Part shown: positions 22,470 through 28,807 of the stretch, piece by piece
Position numbering within the stretch: position 1 is the first letter of the stretch
Layout: each line of letters opens with the position of its first letter
NCBI GenBank assembly: GCA_964436955.1
Contig: CAYTFC010000035.1
Location: forward strand, 1-28,807
Origin: CAMFKD01 sp964436955
Lineage (GTDB): Bacteria > Chlamydiota > Chlamydiia > Chlamydiales > JAJFMA01
DNA: 28,807 nt
Direction of reading: 5' to 3'
Position numbers and translations under genes: made by a program
Notes under the pieces: model-generated
Database searches by the model: none
What the model was told of the DNA's origin: nothing
What the model saw: the letters and a program-made list of their open reading frames with translations, nothing else

Positions 22470-24260
22470 TCAATCTGAGTTGTAGAGAATATCCTCAGGA
22501 ACGGTGCGACGATACTCATCAATGAGTAAGCGCATAATTTCGTCAGAGTCCTTAAGAGCCAACGCTCTATCTGCCAGTTTACGCGCTTCCACAACGCTAG
22601 TGCGTCGTATCACCTTCTTAATAATGGGAATATGCCTGGTAGCCACGGAAAGGTCTTGCAAGCCCATTCCGATTAGAAGTGGCGTTAAGCGTGGATCCGC
22701 AGCCATCTCCCCACAGAGGCAGATGGGTACATTTTTACTATTCGCATGCGAGATGATGAATTTTAACATACGCAATACACCGAGGTGAGTTGGAACATAA
22801 TGCCCACTCATTGCAGCATTACTGCGATCCACTGCGAGCGCATACTGCACTAGATCATTAGTGCCAATGGATAGAAAATCACATTCTTCCATGAGCAAAT
22901 CTGCGATCAAAGCGGCGGACGGAACCTCTATCATGCAGCCAACACGAATATTTCCGGAAAAGGCATGTCCTTCCTTTTTTAATTCACGTTTAACATCGTG
23001 AATAATCGCTTTTACTTCACGCAATTCATATAGACTCGAGATCATAGGGAATAGTAAGCTCACCTCGCCATATGCACTCGCTCTTAAAACCGCTCGCAGT
23101 TGCGTTCGAAAAATCTCTGGTTCACGCAAAAGATACCTTATGGCACGACACCCAAGGCAGGGATTTAATTCCTTCCACACGCTTTGTTCAATGGGATGCT
23201 TGTCTCCACCAATATCAAAAGCTCGGATCACCACGGGCAACCCTTGCATGCGTTCCAGGATAAGTCGGTAGGAGATAAACTGTTCCTCTTCGGTAGGAAA
23301 AACACTCCGCGATAGAAAGAGATACTCTGAGCGATAAAGCCCTATGCCTGCATCACGTTGCTGCCTGAGTATGGGAAGTTCACGAATATCATCAAGATTG
23401 GCGGAAAGGCGCACAAAGCCGCCATCAAAAGTTTCGGAATAGTGATTTGCCTGTTCTTTAAAGGCTGCTTGCATGCATTGCACGCGTTCCTGCGCCTGTC
23501 TGTATTGAGTCAGCGTCTCTTCAGTCGGATTAAGAATCAACACTCCGTTTATACCATCGACAATAGAGGGTCCAGTTAGCTTTCGCGGAACGTGTCTGAG
23601 ATCTAAATTGGCAACATAAGGTATTCCTTTAGCCCGGGCAACAATAGCTGCGTGCGACGTTGAACCGCCCTTTTCCGTCACAAAAGCACCAATATGAGCC
23701 GCTTGAACACCTGCAGTATCTGAAGGGGCTAGGTCCACTGCCAAAACGATAGCCCCTTTCGGTATGCCTTCTAAATCGGTTGCGGTACCACCTAGCAAAT
23801 GACGCAACACGCGTCGATAAACGTCTTGTAAATCAGAAAAACGTTCCTGAAAAAAGGGATCATCAAGACTTTGAAAACGTGCATGATACCGCTGCCAAGC
23901 GCTTTGAAAAATCGCTTCGGCATTACGACCTTCCTCAAGAATCCCCTTCGAGATATCACCTGTGATGGTGGGATCGAAAAAAAATTGCAATTGCGCTTCC
24001 AGAATATCCACCGCATCGCTAGCACCTTCACCTGCGACACGATCTTTGATCATCTCTAGTTCATTACGGCTATTTTCAAGTGCCGTAAAAAAGCGCTTGA
24101 TTTCCTTTTGCAGTGCAGATTTAGGGATGGAGTAATCGGGAATTTTAACTTCCGTATAGGAGAAAAAATACGCCTCTCCAATGGCAATTCCACGGGATAT
24201 CCCTTCTCCTTGAAGGCGAATTTCCTGCCTAGCAATGCCTTTGGCTTTTCGTTTAATCAA
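22470..24260 (-). CDS. ptsI: PTS enzyme I (phosphoenolpyruvate-protein phosphotransferase)
   Basis: A 596-residue cytoplasmic enzyme that takes phosphate from phosphoenolpyruvate and passes it to HPr. The catalytic His is in KGGSTSHAAIVAR (His203), and the C-terminal TIM-barrel half shows GIGLYRSEYLF, AFDIGGDK, FPMISSL, MIEVPSA and SIGTNDLVQYAL, with the active-site Cys in CLCGEMAAD (Cys516). Length is normal for the family. The start is TTG 24260, which overlaps the end of hprK by 8 bp, so the two are translationally coupled. No HPr (ptsH) or sugar permease is in the window. In Chlamydiae the PTS is generally thought to be regulatory rather than for sugar import; that is background knowledge, not shown here. 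Confidence 0.93.
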   Translation of the reverse strand: MIKRKAKGIARQEIRLQGEGISRGIAIGEAYFFSYTEVKIPDYSIPKSALQKEIKRFFTALENSRNELEMIKDRVAGEGASDAVDILEAQLQFFFDPTITGDISKGILEEGRNAEAIFQSAWQRYHARFQSLDDPFFQERFSDLQDVYRRVLRHLLGGTATDLEGIPKGAIVLAVDLAPSDTAGVQAAHIGAFVTEKGGSTSHAAIVARAKGIPYVANLDLRHVPRKLTGPSIVDGINGVLILNPTEETLTQYRQAQERVQCMQAAFKEQANHYSETFDGGFVRLSANLDDIRELPILRQQRDAGIGLYRSEYLFLSRSVFPTEEEQFISYRLILERMQGLPVVIRAFDIGGDKHPIEQSVWKELNPCLGCRAIRYLLREPEIFRTQLRAVLRASAYGEVSLLFPMISSLYELREVKAIIHDVKRELKKEGHAFSGNIRVGCMIEVPSAALIADLLMEECDFLSIGTNDLVQYALAVDRSNAAMSGHYVPTHLGVLRMLKFIISHANSKNVPICLCGEMAADPRLTPLLIGMGLQDLSVATRHIPIIKKVIRRTSVVEARKLADRALALKDSDEIMRLLIDEYRRTVPEDILYNSD

Positions 24261-25233
24261 CTTCTACTCGGACGTTGGAACTGGCAGTTCTAGAGCTGCC
24301 TCTTTGGTGCTTAATGGAGATCATTTCTAACAGTTTTGCATTGAATTCTTTAGCCGAATTATAGCCCATAGCCTTTAGACGATGGTTTAGAGCAATGGTT
24401 TCCAATAGTAATACAACATCACGGCCTGGCTTAACCGGAAGAACATGATGGGGAACTTTAACATCGAGCATATCACAGTATTTTTCTTCTAGACCCACGC
24501 GATCATAATAGCTTTGATCGTCCCATGTCTCTAGCTTCACAACAAGGTCAATACTCTTATAATCGCGTACACAGACCGCCCCATAGAGGTGGGCAACATT
24601 AATAATCCCGATACCACGAATTTCCATGTGGTGTCGTGTGAGATCGGCCCCAAATCCTTCCAGATAAATGCCTTCGCGCTTGCGCACCTTGACAATATCA
24701 TCCGAAATTAGGCGATGACCACGCTCAATCAAGCCCAGCGCCGCCTCGCTCTTACCTACAGAAGAGTCCCCTTGAATGAGAACTCCTACTCCAAAAACCT
24801 CCACCAGCGTTCCATGACAGTGCATGCTAGGCGCAAATTCTTCGGTAAGTAGATGCGCGAGTTTGCTAAGCAGGTCCATTGTCTTCATTTTCGACCGGAT
24901 AAGAGGCACATATCTTTGACGGCAGATAAAAGTGAGTTCTTTAGGCGGTCGTAAACGACGTGCCACGATAACCGCGGGAGTAAACGGTCCTAAAATGTCC
25001 TCAAGCGCCTTGACGCGAGTAGGAGCATCGAGATCCATCAGGTACTCCATCTCAACACGGCCAAAAACCAAAATACGCTTTTTGGCATGACTCTTTAGGT
25101 ATCCGCAAAGGCTTAACCCAGGTCTGTGAACTTCAGGCACTTTTATAGGCCTGCGCAAACCTTTGTCCCCAGAGATAACCTGTAGGTCTAAGTGAGCTCC
25201 ATGCTGACGAACCAGATCTTCAACGAAGTACAT
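24253..25233 (-). CDS. hprK: HPr kinase/phosphorylase
   Basis: A 326-residue enzyme that phosphorylates and dephosphorylates HPr on a serine, linking metabolite levels to PTS control. Visible are HCHGTLVEVFGVGVLIQGDS leading to the Walker A QGDSSVGKSE (about 154-163, Lys161), ISDDIV (176-181), and the HprK signature EIRGIGIINVAHLYG (204-218). The N-terminal domain is present (RPIKVPEVHRPGLSLCGY). ATG 25233 chosen because family similarity begins there; the frame is open to 25530, but that part overlaps the upstream gene. It overlaps ptsI by 8 bp. The SUKH-like gene ends 73 bp upstream and may be in the same transcript. Confidence 0.92.
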   Translation of the reverse strand: MYFVEDLVRQHGAHLDLQVISGDKGLRRPIKVPEVHRPGLSLCGYLKSHAKKRILVFGRVEMEYLMDLDAPTRVKALEDILGPFTPAVIVARRLRPPKELTFICRQRYVPLIRSKMKTMDLLSKLAHLLTEEFAPSMHCHGTLVEVFGVGVLIQGDSSVGKSEAALGLIERGHRLISDDIVKVRKREGIYLEGFGADLTRHHMEIRGIGIINVAHLYGAVCVRDYKSIDLVVKLETWDDQSYYDRVGLEEKYCDMLDVKVPHHVLPVKPGRDVVLLLETIALNHRLKAMGYNSAKEFNAKLLEMISIKHQRGSSRTASSNVRVEVD

Positions 25234-25306
25234 AGGACGACACAATATCCTCGATGAAAAAAGATAGTAGTAGGCTATCCCAAATGGCCCAAACTTGCAA
25301 CGAAAG

Positions 25307-26158
25307 TTAAATTTTGAAGGTCTCAAGATAGAACATGAGCCAATCAATAAACGTGGGAAAGGACATGTTTTCAGGGCTAGCGCCATCCGTTCGATAGTCG
25401 GAGATGGTATGGGTAAGGCCTGAATAATAGATGTTTCCCATCTCCTGATCGGGATACCATTCCCCCCAGAAACATTGATAGCATGGGAAACCAAAAGACT
25501 CGTAAAAAGGGATAAGCTTCTTAGGATCAACCACTGACCCGTCGGGCGTTAACAGCGGGTCCAAAGCTTCCAAATGAGTTTGAAAATCAACACACTTTTG
25601 ATGTAATCGACTGCTACACGCAATTCCGGTATCGGTATACTTCGAGAAAGCGTCATGAATTTCCAAAAATGCCATAAAATCAACAGGCAATACAACCTCG
25701 CCAAACTGCGATCTTAACCTATTAATCCCCTCTTCTGTAGCGGGAGGGCATCCTCGAAAGAATCCCCGATCTTCATTGAGACCGTAGACCATATGCACTT
25801 CATATGGATCATCAAAACGCTGCTGAGTAATATAAATACCGATATCACGTAAAGAGCTAAAGAAATCGCTGAAGAATGCGGTCGATAATGGATGGAATGG
25901 CAACTTCATTAACCAGAAATCGCGCGTAAATTCAATGCGGTCTTTAACTGAAAGATGTGCCAGTTCAAACCATCCCTTAGGCATATTAGGCACTAATTTT
26001 TGCACATCTTGCCAAGCAAGGTCAGGACTCTCATGGAGTTTTATCACCTGCCGAAAATGACCAGCAGGAGAATCCCCAGAACAGGGCTGAAAATAAGCCT
26101 TTATATGCTCGTCCATGCCATACCGCCTCAAAAATTGCCTTGTATCAGAAGTCCTCAT
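25307..26158 (-). CDS. SMI1/KNR4 (SUKH)-like protein
   Basis: A 283-residue protein. The C-terminal half resembles the SUKH/SMI1-KNR4 fold: PPATEEGINRLRSQFG (138-153), VVLPVDFMAFLEIHDAF (155-171), then PKKLIPFYESFGF with GNIYYSG and a closing SFPTFIDWLMFYLETF. SUKH proteins often act as immunity proteins against polymorphic toxins, but chromosomal members of other function exist. The N-terminal half (1-135) has no recognised motif. Start either 26158 or ATG 26116 (Met15, with GAGG 5 nt upstream). No toxin gene is recognised nearby. Moderate confidence, from pattern rather than strict motif. Confidence 0.55.
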   Translation of the reverse strand: MRTSDTRQFLRRYGMDEHIKAYFQPCSGDSPAGHFRQVIKLHESPDLAWQDVQKLVPNMPKGWFELAHLSVKDRIEFTRDFWLMKLPFHPLSTAFFSDFFSSLRDIGIYITQQRFDDPYEVHMVYGLNEDRGFFRGCPPATEEGINRLRSQFGEVVLPVDFMAFLEIHDAFSKYTDTGIACSSRLHQKCVDFQTHLEALDPLLTPDGSVVDPKKLIPFYESFGFPCYQCFWGEWYPDQEMGNIYYSGLTHTISDYRTDGASPENMSFPTFIDWLMFYLETFKI

Positions 26159-26205
26159 TTACCGGAAAGCAAAGAGCGCGAGCTGGTAAAAAACGTTTTC
26201 CCGGT

Positions 26206-26408
26206 CCCCACCACCCATCCCAATAACATCCTCCTCGTGCCCGTGCCCATGCCCGAGCCCGTGCCCGATATCCTAAATCATCGTCCTCTATTCGATTTCC
26301 TAATTCCTTTTTATGATTCGTCCCGGGAAGTTAGGAGTTTTTTTTCGGGCACGGGCACGGGCTCGGGCATGGACACGAGGAGGATGTTATTGGGATGGGT
26401 GGTGGGGC
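26206..26408. repeat. 63-bp inverted repeat around a 77-bp loop
   Basis: Left arm 26206-26268 begins CCCCACCACCCATCCCAATA and ends AGCCCGTGCCCGA; right arm 26346-26408 is its near-complement (ACGAGGAGGATGTTATTGGG onwards). Internally the arms contain the short motif CGGGCACGGGCACGGGCTCG. The loop ends in a run of eight T. This could be a very strong terminator, an mRNA stabiliser, or a decayed mobile repeat. Confidence 0.85.
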
Positions 26409-26454
26409 TCGGGGCACGAGGAGGATGTTATTGAGATGGGTGGTGGGGCTCGGA
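26375..26454 (+). repeat. Tandem 39-bp direct repeat
   Basis: Units 26375-26413 and 26416-26454 start CACGAGGAGGATGTTATTG and end GTGGTGGGGCTCGG, with one mismatch (G to A at position 20). The first overlaps the right arm of the inverted repeat. Confidence 0.85.
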
Positions 26455-26461
26455 GTGTATA

Positions 26462-26830
26462 TCACATAGAAATAAACCAGGTATTGCAGTGCAGAAGTAA
26501 CCTCAGCATTCTGTCTGAATTGATCTGTGACTCCATGTCCTGTGTGAACTGAAATCGAAATACCGTCCGATTATCAAGAGGATCCACTAACCCACCATGC
26601 TGTCTTCGGGCCCACAACTCACTATAGACATTGATCATATTACTGAAAAAACAACTTGCAATCTCATTTGAAACACGAGCTGCAAAAACCACTCGATGGC
26701 TAAGATACAGAAATTCACTCCTTAATTCTTCCGTTTGAGCGTTTTGTATTACAGCATAACTCAGCCGAGGCCAACCTCGCGTATACGAATATTCATTACT
26801 TGGGGGGTAGCCCATGTAAGTTACTTCCAT
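26462..26830 (-). CDS. Unknown small protein
   Basis: A 122-residue protein of no recognised family, MEVTYMGYPPSNEYSYTRGW onward, mainly helical in its middle (about 30-80) and ending CNTWFISM. Start at ATG 26830 is supported by GAGGTG 3-4 nt upstream. Coding potential is otherwise modest: it lacks distinctive motifs, and its stop is 8 bp from the end of the tandem repeat. A real small gene is the simpler reading. Confidence 0.45.
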   Translation of the reverse strand: MEVTYMGYPPSNEYSYTRGWPRLSYAVIQNAQTEELRSEFLYLSHRVVFAARVSNEIASCFFSNMINVYSELWARRQHGGLVDPLDNRTVFRFQFTQDMESQINSDRMLRLLLHCNTWFISM

Positions 26831-26914
26831 AGCACCTCAAAAAAAAGCCATGACACAAAGAACGCCTATAATATACAAAGCAACAGGATGTACTAAACAA
26901 AAAAGAGTTATCGT

Positions 26915-27430
26915 ATGGAAAATTCTGGTGTTGTTGTTAACATTATGGAGACTCATTACCTCCCACAGCATGAGCCAACTGAAGAAATTACCCTTGAAAG
27001 CGTCATCATGGATCGATCTACTTCACGTTTGTTTAAACTGCTTGTGGGTTGCAGTGCCTCCTTGGATTTTATAGGGTTGGTCGCATCGGTTTGCAAACAA
27101 ACCAAGCGTATTTACTTACTAGACGAAAGGATCATTTGCTATAAGAATATGATAACCTATTGCGGCCCCAGCTTGGACAAGGGAATATCGATAGGTAAGG
27201 CTCAGACAATAAAAGACGCCTTAGATTGCAATTGTGCAACGGCGCGCTGCTTAAGCCAAATGTGTGCTCATGACGATTGCACGTGTAACGAAAAGTTAGG
27301 TTTTCGCTTAACAACACTATTAACGGGCAACTTTTGCCAATGTCTTATGATTCGAATCGCACATGTATCTTCACAAGGCTCAATGGGTCTTAACTGTGGA
27401 AATACACGCTGCTATCATCTCAATACCTAA
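26915..27430 (+). CDS. Cysteine-rich unknown protein
   Basis: A 171-residue protein with 14 cysteines. Ten lie after residue 104, several as CxC or spaced by four to five residues: 105, 107, 112, 117, 122, 124, 141, 143, 161, 166. Such a cluster suggests metal binding or disulfide bonding. No signal peptide is apparent. The first ~30 residues are acidic and the middle (30-80) is hydrophobic or helical (STSRLFKLLVGCSASLDFIG). The ribosome-binding site is weak. Its 3' end overlaps the proposed comEC start by 68 bp, so either this frame is shorter in reality or comEC begins later. No family recognised. Confidence 0.45.
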   Translation: MENSGVVVNIMETHYLPQHEPTEEITLESVIMDRSTSRLFKLLVGCSASLDFIGLVASVCKQTKRIYLLDERIICYKNMITYCGPSLDKGISIGKAQTIKDALDCNCATARCLSQMCAHDDCTCNEKLGFRLTTLLTGNFCQCLMIRIAHVSSQGSMGLNCGNTRCYHLNT

Positions 27431-28778
27431 GGCTCTCCGCACGTTTTGGACACGCTATCCTGCTCTTCTATATGGCCTTGGCCTGCTGTTGGGATGTTCA
27501 CTGGCGTTAATAGAAGCAAAGATAGCATTGCTCATTCCTACATTGTTACTGTTTGGACCGCTATGGCGCCAAGCGCAGGGAATTTGCGCACTGATCGTGA
27601 TGCTATCTAGTACACTATACTGCTATCAATACTATCACGCTCCCGCGCTTCCTGATAGTGGTGTGATGGGAACTGCACACATTAAAATCCAATCTATATC
27701 GAATCAAGAAACGCTTTTTGGAACAGTCTGGGCTTTGAAAGGAACAGTCTATTCATTTCTCCCTCGCGACGAGTCAGTTGGAAATATTGCTAGGGGTTTG
27801 CCTTATCGCATGACAATTAGTTCGAAAGGAAGTCATAGACGTCCTGAAGCGAACAAAGATTATAAGGTTGAAGCGCGTTTAAAGCGTATGGGTCAAGGCA
27901 CATATCAGCTATCGGTGTCAAAAGACGCGGTTTGGAAAGCTCTTTCGTTCAGCTGGAGTTCAGCCGAAATGCGCTATCAGGCTAAAGAAACGGTCGGGAA
28001 TTACATCCGTAATCACATGTTAGACGCCCGAGCTGCAAACTTCCTCGTAGGACTAGTGACCGGTGATTTTTTCGACCAGCAGACGCGACAATCTTTGGGA
28101 AGATTTGGATTGCAGCATATTCTGGCAGTATCTGGATTTCATTTTGCTATCTTGGCTGGTTTGACAGGCATGATCTTGACAGCGGTATTTCCATTTCGCA
28201 TTGCCTCCATGCTTCTCATTGCCATTTTATCTGCCTATTGTGTCTTCCTGGGATATGGACCGTCGATCATGCGAGCGTGGTTAGCGATCACCATTGGATT
28301 GACTGGACAACTTTGTTCTCGTCGCTCGAGCGGGCTAAATAGCATGGGAATAGCCATGATCATCATTTTAGTTTATGACCCCTTAGCTAGTACATCAATC
28401 GCATTTCATCTAAGTTTTCTTGCTACTGCTGCCATTTTGCTTTTGATGAATCCTATTGATCGCTGGCTCATGTCTTGGTGGCCAAAGCGTGCAACCAGCG
28501 TACTTCTAAAAATGAATTATTTAGATCAGCATGGTTATCTACTGTTAACTTTGGGACGCCAAGCATTAGCATTAACTCTGGCTGTACATGTAGTGACGAT
28601 GCCGGTATGCCTTTGGCATTTTGAGCAGTTCCCTTTGCTGAGCATACCCTATAACGTGTTTTTCCCATGTCTTGTGAGCGGCTCAATGATTTTGCTGTTA
28701 TTAGCAGTGGTTTCTCATGTAGTAAGCACACCGCTCGCAGATAGTTTGCATGGTAAGCGGCAAATAAGGACAGGTTGA
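27363..28778 (+). CDS. comEC: ComEC/Rec2-type DNA-uptake channel protein
   Basis: A 471-residue polytopic inner-membrane protein that would let single-stranded DNA cross the membrane during natural transformation. An N-terminal membrane pair (about 33-70) is followed by an OB-fold-like region (100-190) and the Competence domain with GLQHILAVSGFHFAILAGL (249-267), GYGPSIMRAWLAITIGL and AFHLSFLATAAILLL. The C-terminal metallo-beta-lactamase domain found in many ComEC proteins is absent. Start uncertain: ATG 27363 overlaps the upstream cysteine-rich frame; GTG 27399 is an alternative. The TGA at 28776-28778 is 29 bp before the window end, so I cannot see whether the true gene continues through a frameshift. 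Its position beyond dnaX-ybaB-ptsI recalls the C. trachomatis order. Confidence 0.85.
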   Translation: MYLHKAQWVLTVEIHAAIISIPKALRTFWTRYPALLYGLGLLLGCSLALIEAKIALLIPTLLLFGPLWRQAQGICALIVMLSSTLYCYQYYHAPALPDSGVMGTAHIKIQSISNQETLFGTVWALKGTVYSFLPRDESVGNIARGLPYRMTISSKGSHRRPEANKDYKVEARLKRMGQGTYQLSVSKDAVWKALSFSWSSAEMRYQAKETVGNYIRNHMLDARAANFLVGLVTGDFFDQQTRQSLGRFGLQHILAVSGFHFAILAGLTGMILTAVFPFRIASMLLIAILSAYCVFLGYGPSIMRAWLAITIGLTGQLCSRRSSGLNSMGIAMIIILVYDPLASTSIAFHLSFLATAAILLLMNPIDRWLMSWWPKRATSVLLKMNYLDQHGYLLLTLGRQALALTLAVHVVTMPVCLWHFEQFPLLSIPYNVFFPCLVSGSMILLLLAVVSHVVSTPLADSLHGKRQIRTG

Positions 28779-28807
28779 ATTGAAGTTTAAGGTGTGCGTT
28801 CGCTTTG

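Larger units (their letters stand above)
26159..26461. other. Intergenic region made of large repeats
   Basis: No gene. Between the SUKH-like gene and the small gene on the minus strand lies a G/C-rich 63-bp inverted repeat with a 77-bp loop and a tandem 39-bp duplication (described separately). Confidence 0.7.

Noticed and set aside
26000..26434. 144-codon plus-strand frame with Val-Pro repeats (VPVPMPEPVP)
   Set aside because: It spans the SUKH-like gene start and the inverted-repeat region; the repeated residues come from the GTGCCC repeats rather than from a protein gene.

Overview
The window looks like a piece of chromosome from an environmental (amoeba- or arthropod-associated) member of the Chlamydiae, in the broad Parachlamydiales/Waddlia-like group. 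Three things point there. First, dnaX, ybaB and ptsI, followed further on by a ComEC-type DNA-uptake gene, recall the dnaX-CT335-ptsI-ptsH-CT338-comE order I remember from Chlamydia trachomatis. Second, PTS enzyme I and HPr kinase occur without any sugar permease. Third, several eukaryote-like proteins (OTU, BTB plus leucine-rich repeats, a tyrosine-rich acidic tail) are scattered among housekeeping genes. The species cannot be fixed from the sequence alone.

Layout. 1-835: the 3' end of a broken IS66-type transposase, then repeat-bearing DNA. 856-5052 (+): a NadC-like protein with an eroded active site, a stand-alone GroEL paralogue, an unknown protein with a Cys/His/Asp arrangement like papain-fold peptidases, a 39-residue membrane peptide and a YkgJ-type cysteine-cluster protein. 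5053-5744: a degraded, internally deleted IS66 relic between inverted 25-bp repeats. 5745-7532 (+): an alpha-phosphohexomutase. 7685-8773 (-): a protein with nine tyrosines in an acidic, proline-rich tail. 8892-13094 (-): a compact operon of a PgpH/YqfF-like 7TM-HD phosphodiesterase, a short-chain dehydrogenase and a DEAD-box RNA helicase. 13095-13702: repeats and hairpins. 13703-18597: an alpha/beta hydrolase (-), an OTU cysteine protease (+) and a 905-residue BTB-LRR membrane protein (-). 18764-20539 (+): dnaX-ybaB. 20536-22246: two unknown proteins. 22470-25233 (-): hprK-ptsI, with a SUKH (SMI1/KNR4)-like gene upstream. 26159-26461: a striking 63-bp inverted repeat with a tandem 39-bp repeat. 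26462-28778: two unknown small proteins and comEC.

How the genes fit together. The housekeeping part covers DNA replication (dnaX, ybaB), protein folding (groEL), RNA remodelling (DEAD-box helicase), second-messenger turnover (7TM-HD, probably c-di-AMP), sugar-phosphate metabolism and PTS-type regulation, and DNA uptake (comEC). Between these lie candidate host-interaction proteins. The most notable are the adjacent, convergent OTU deubiquitinase-like and BTB-LRR genes, which together suggest manipulation of host ubiquitin, and the tyrosine-rich protein, which resembles effectors phosphorylated by host kinases. dnaX also carries an in-frame A-AAA-AAG slippery heptamer at the position expected for programmed frameshifting.

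Intergenic DNA is rich in dispersed repeats: a 17-bp motif (AGACCCTGATTGCTACC) in five places, a 25-bp motif in three places, a 37-bp motif in two places and a 50-bp inverted pair 8.8 kb apart. No tRNA, rRNA or CRISPR array was seen.
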